From positions 10,751,091 to 10,815,090 of the forward strand of contig NC_033636.1 in NCBI RefSeq assembly GCF_001540865.1: DNA of 64,000 nt. Reading direction: 5' to 3'. Below are positions 61,642-64,000 of the stretch, piece by piece (position 1 is the stretch's first letter; each line of letters starts with the position of its first letter). The stretch is from Ananas comosus. Lineage: Eukaryota; Streptophyta; Magnoliopsida; Poales; Bromeliaceae. The position numbers were made by a program, and so were the translations under genes. A model generated the notes under the pieces. It worked only from the letters and a program-made list of their open reading frames with translations. It had not been told where the DNA came from and ran no database searches.

Positions 61642-63974
61642 ATGGCGGCGCCCTCCATCCTGTGCCCTAGAATCCCAATCGCGCCCCTTCGACGCCCCTC
61701 GCTTCTCCTTCCTCGATCCTTCTCGGCCTTCGCCTCTCCCGTCTCTTCACGGCTCCCCGACGAAGCTCCCAAAGGTTTGGGCGCCCTTTTCATATCCATG
61801 TCTATCTCTCCGATGAGTATGAATCCGAGTGTAATGTTGCTTTTGTGAGTTAAATCCTTCACATTTTGATGTACTTTGGTGATCATCTGGTTCAGATTGC
61901 CGTGTAACTCTCACTACACTACAGCTCAATTCTGCTTTACTTGTGTAGATTACGTGATGATGAACTTGTTTTGATTTTGGCAATATGTTTACACTTGTAA
62001 TAATTAGTATCAGCTGTGCATTTGAAGTTTCTCATAAGGGGAATACGGGATAATTCAAGTTCGAATTGGAATTTGTGGTTACTTTGCTTGTGTTGTTCAA
62101 TCTAGTTGTTAGTTTTCAGGTTGGTGAGGTATTCTTACTGTCTATGATCCATCTATTTTATGATCTGTGGGCGAATAAGAAGCCCTTCGTCTTTTTGAGA
62201 ATACCGCATCATTCGCAATGTTTTTGATTCTGTACTTCATACTTGCAGGGAAAGAATTCTCAGGCAGTGTTGGATTTTTGGGTCTTGGAATCATGGGTTC
62301 GCCCATGGCACTGAACCTTCTCAAGGCTGGGTAATTTTTATATACTTTTTCTTCTTCTTTTTTTAATTTACAAAAAAGAGCTGGATGTGCAAATGTATTT
62401 CTGATGGAGATACATCAAATGAACTATTTGCAATTCATCATGACATTCTTAAGTTGTCTTTCATAATGTAGTTATTTGAAATAGTTTGTTTGCTTCATCT
62501 TACAAATTGAATGAGTTGACATGGATTCTATTTGTGTTTGTTTTACTAATTGCTGTTCATGATTCTTCAAATGATATTTAAGTTCTTCATGATTGGTATC
62601 ATGTTGTTTTGATGCCTTTGTTGTTTGCACTAGGCCAGAGAGTTGTCCTTTTATACTTCGCATAATTTATCTACAGGAACTATAAGGAAAGAAACTCCTG
62701 GGATGTTGTAAAGCAATAATAGTTGTATTTGAAGTCTTTGAGTTGGTGAAACATATCAATTTCGTAATGTGAAGACATACATAACAAAGAGTCATATATG
62801 CGATTGTACTTGTGAAGAACTAATGGATGTTTGTTTTGCTGTTTGAGCTGGAGCAGTTACACATTTAAAATTGAATGCCAGTTGATGTTTTAGTTTAATA
62901 TGGTGGTTCTTTAGTTACTTGAAACTGATTTAGTTACTTTATCTCCAAGTGAGTGGTTACATCATTTGCCACATTAAGATTTCTTTGAAGGTGAGATCCT
63001 AACTATTTCTTATATTTGTTGGTTCTTGTGCAGATGTGATGTTACTGTTTGGAATAGAACTAAAAGCAAATGTGATCATCTCATCAGTCTTGGTGCTAAG
63101 TATGTTGTATAAGTTTACCTTGCTGTGCAAATATTAGATTTGTTTGGCATTTGGATATTTGTGCTTCATTGTGATTATGTTGTTTTTGTGCCCGTCATTT
63201 TTTTGTTTTTTCTCTGTGGATACATGCTTCATTTATACAGAAGTTACCTTCATGTTTGCTTTCATTTGTGCTGAATATTTATTTATTTTGAGCGAATGCG
63301 CTATTCCAATTGTTGAGGCTGGACTGCCTTTACAATTTTTTTTTCCTCTTTGGAGACATATAACAAAATTGGAACGATATGGTGATAACTGCCTTTACAG
63401 TTCAACCATCCAAACCTCCTTTTGATAAGAAAAGGGTGAAGATTTTCACTAGACTAGTAAGGGCTGTAAGAAAGTCACACATCTTTGTATTACAAACCTC
63501 TATAAAGAATTTCCTATAAAATTCATATTTTGTTATGAAGGCCTATCCGAAAGACCTGGAGGCTGGCAGATCAAAGCAGTAGAGATATATTGCCTGCTAT
63601 CTACTTTGGGCTAATGGTGATAAGTACGTCAAGAAAACTAGCGTACATGTGACTTTTTGAAAAGAAAAAAAAGGACATCTTATTACTATCCCATTGTTGT
63701 CTAAACTTGGAACAATCATATAGTGTCTAAGTCATAAAGTTGACAAGCTTTTTCAACAGATTTGGATCTTCACCGGCAGAAGTTACTTCATCTTGCAATG
63801 TGACATTTGCAATGCTTGCTGACCCTGGAAGCGCAGTAGGTGTATTTTGGTATTATTTGTCCATATATGAAAACCATATAATGTTTTTGTATTGACTTGA
63901 CCAATATTCATATCATAGCTTGTTGTTGCATGTGGAACCAATGGAGCTGCTGAAGGAATGGGTCCAGGAAAAGG
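61642..63974 (+). CDS. GLYR2: GLYR2, chloroplast glyoxylate/succinic semialdehyde reductase, 5' part
   Basis: Exons 61642-61774, 62249-62330, 63034-63099, 63760-63835 and 63919-63974 join in phase (137 codons and 2 bases). The gene runs past the window. All introns are GT-AG. Residues 1-44 are Ser/Pro/Arg-rich, a plausible plastid transit peptide. Then FLGLGIMGSPMALNLLKAG gives the beta-hydroxyacid dehydrogenase signature with GxGxxG at residues 56-61. CDVTVWNRTKSKCD and VTFAMLADPGSA follow, and VACGTNGAAEGMGPGKG ends the visible part. The enzyme uses NADPH to reduce glyoxylate to glycolate and succinic semialdehyde to 4-hydroxybutyrate, detoxifying both. An in-frame ATG at 61534 would add 36 residues. 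I prefer 61642 because MAAPS starts a typical transit peptide. The catalytic Lys lies beyond the window. Confidence 0.93.
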
Positions 63975-64000
63975 GTAAACTCTATATTCAATTTTAGTCC

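Overview
The window is nuclear DNA of a flowering plant and reads as a monocot. Coding exons are short and split by AT-rich introns with GT-AG (and two GC-AG) borders. The start of the NDR1/HIN1-like gene is GC-rich, and intergenic DNA is AT-rich and crowded with MITEs, SINEs, LINE fragments and Helitron ends. The exact species cannot be read from the genes; pineapple (Ananas) or a relative is my best guess, at low to moderate confidence. The piece is a draft assembly. It carries one 25-N gap (21092-21116) and seven single-N joins (29591, 33136, 36375, 38438, 42393, 50210, 55663), several flanked by duplicated or truncated sequence.

Layout. 1-3005 (+): last six exons of SCD1, a DENN/WD40 membrane-trafficking protein. 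4456-8181 (-): complete five-exon bHLH transcription factor of the bHLH041-like type, with a SINE and a TA-flanked MITE in its introns. 8.7-12.2 kb: MITE nest, including a CACTA-like element inserted inside another MITE, and a SINE with a 17-bp target duplication. 12320-17941 (+): complete nine-exon CFM3-type CRM-domain chloroplast group II intron splicing factor. 18918-21091: error-rich second copy of the 3' end of RHD3, ending at the 25-N gap. 21117-24061: unassigned sequence with a TIR element around a purine-rich core. 24290-33026 (-): RHD3/SEY1-type ER-fusion GTPase, about 22 exons, with an indel-riddled patch over about four exons. 33137-36374: T-rich block resembling a leader exon and intron, built of diverged internal repeats. 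38439-38836 (-): truncated N-terminus of a probable ABCC transporter. 39-50 kb: TE-rich desert with Helitron ends, a 4 x 56-bp minisatellite and two 5'-truncated LINEs. 51456-52250 (+): single-exon NDR1/HIN1-like (LEA_2) membrane protein with a clear TATA box. 52.3-61.5 kb: AT-rich intergenic DNA with MITEs and SINE relics. 61642-end (+): first five exons of GLYR2, chloroplast glyoxylate/succinic semialdehyde reductase.

The genes do not form a pathway. CFM3 and GLYR2 are plastid-directed, and SCD1 and RHD3 both serve the endomembrane system, but this is ordinary neighbourhood. The most interesting biology is in the repeats. A tRNA-derived SINE family and the LINEs share a 3' tail that can fold into a GGTAGC/GCTACC hairpin, suggesting a SINE-LINE partnership. 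A MITE family carries (TA)n and (GA)n microsatellites symmetrically at its ends. The two RHD3 copies differ in which of these MITEs they hold, which suggests two unmerged haplotypes.
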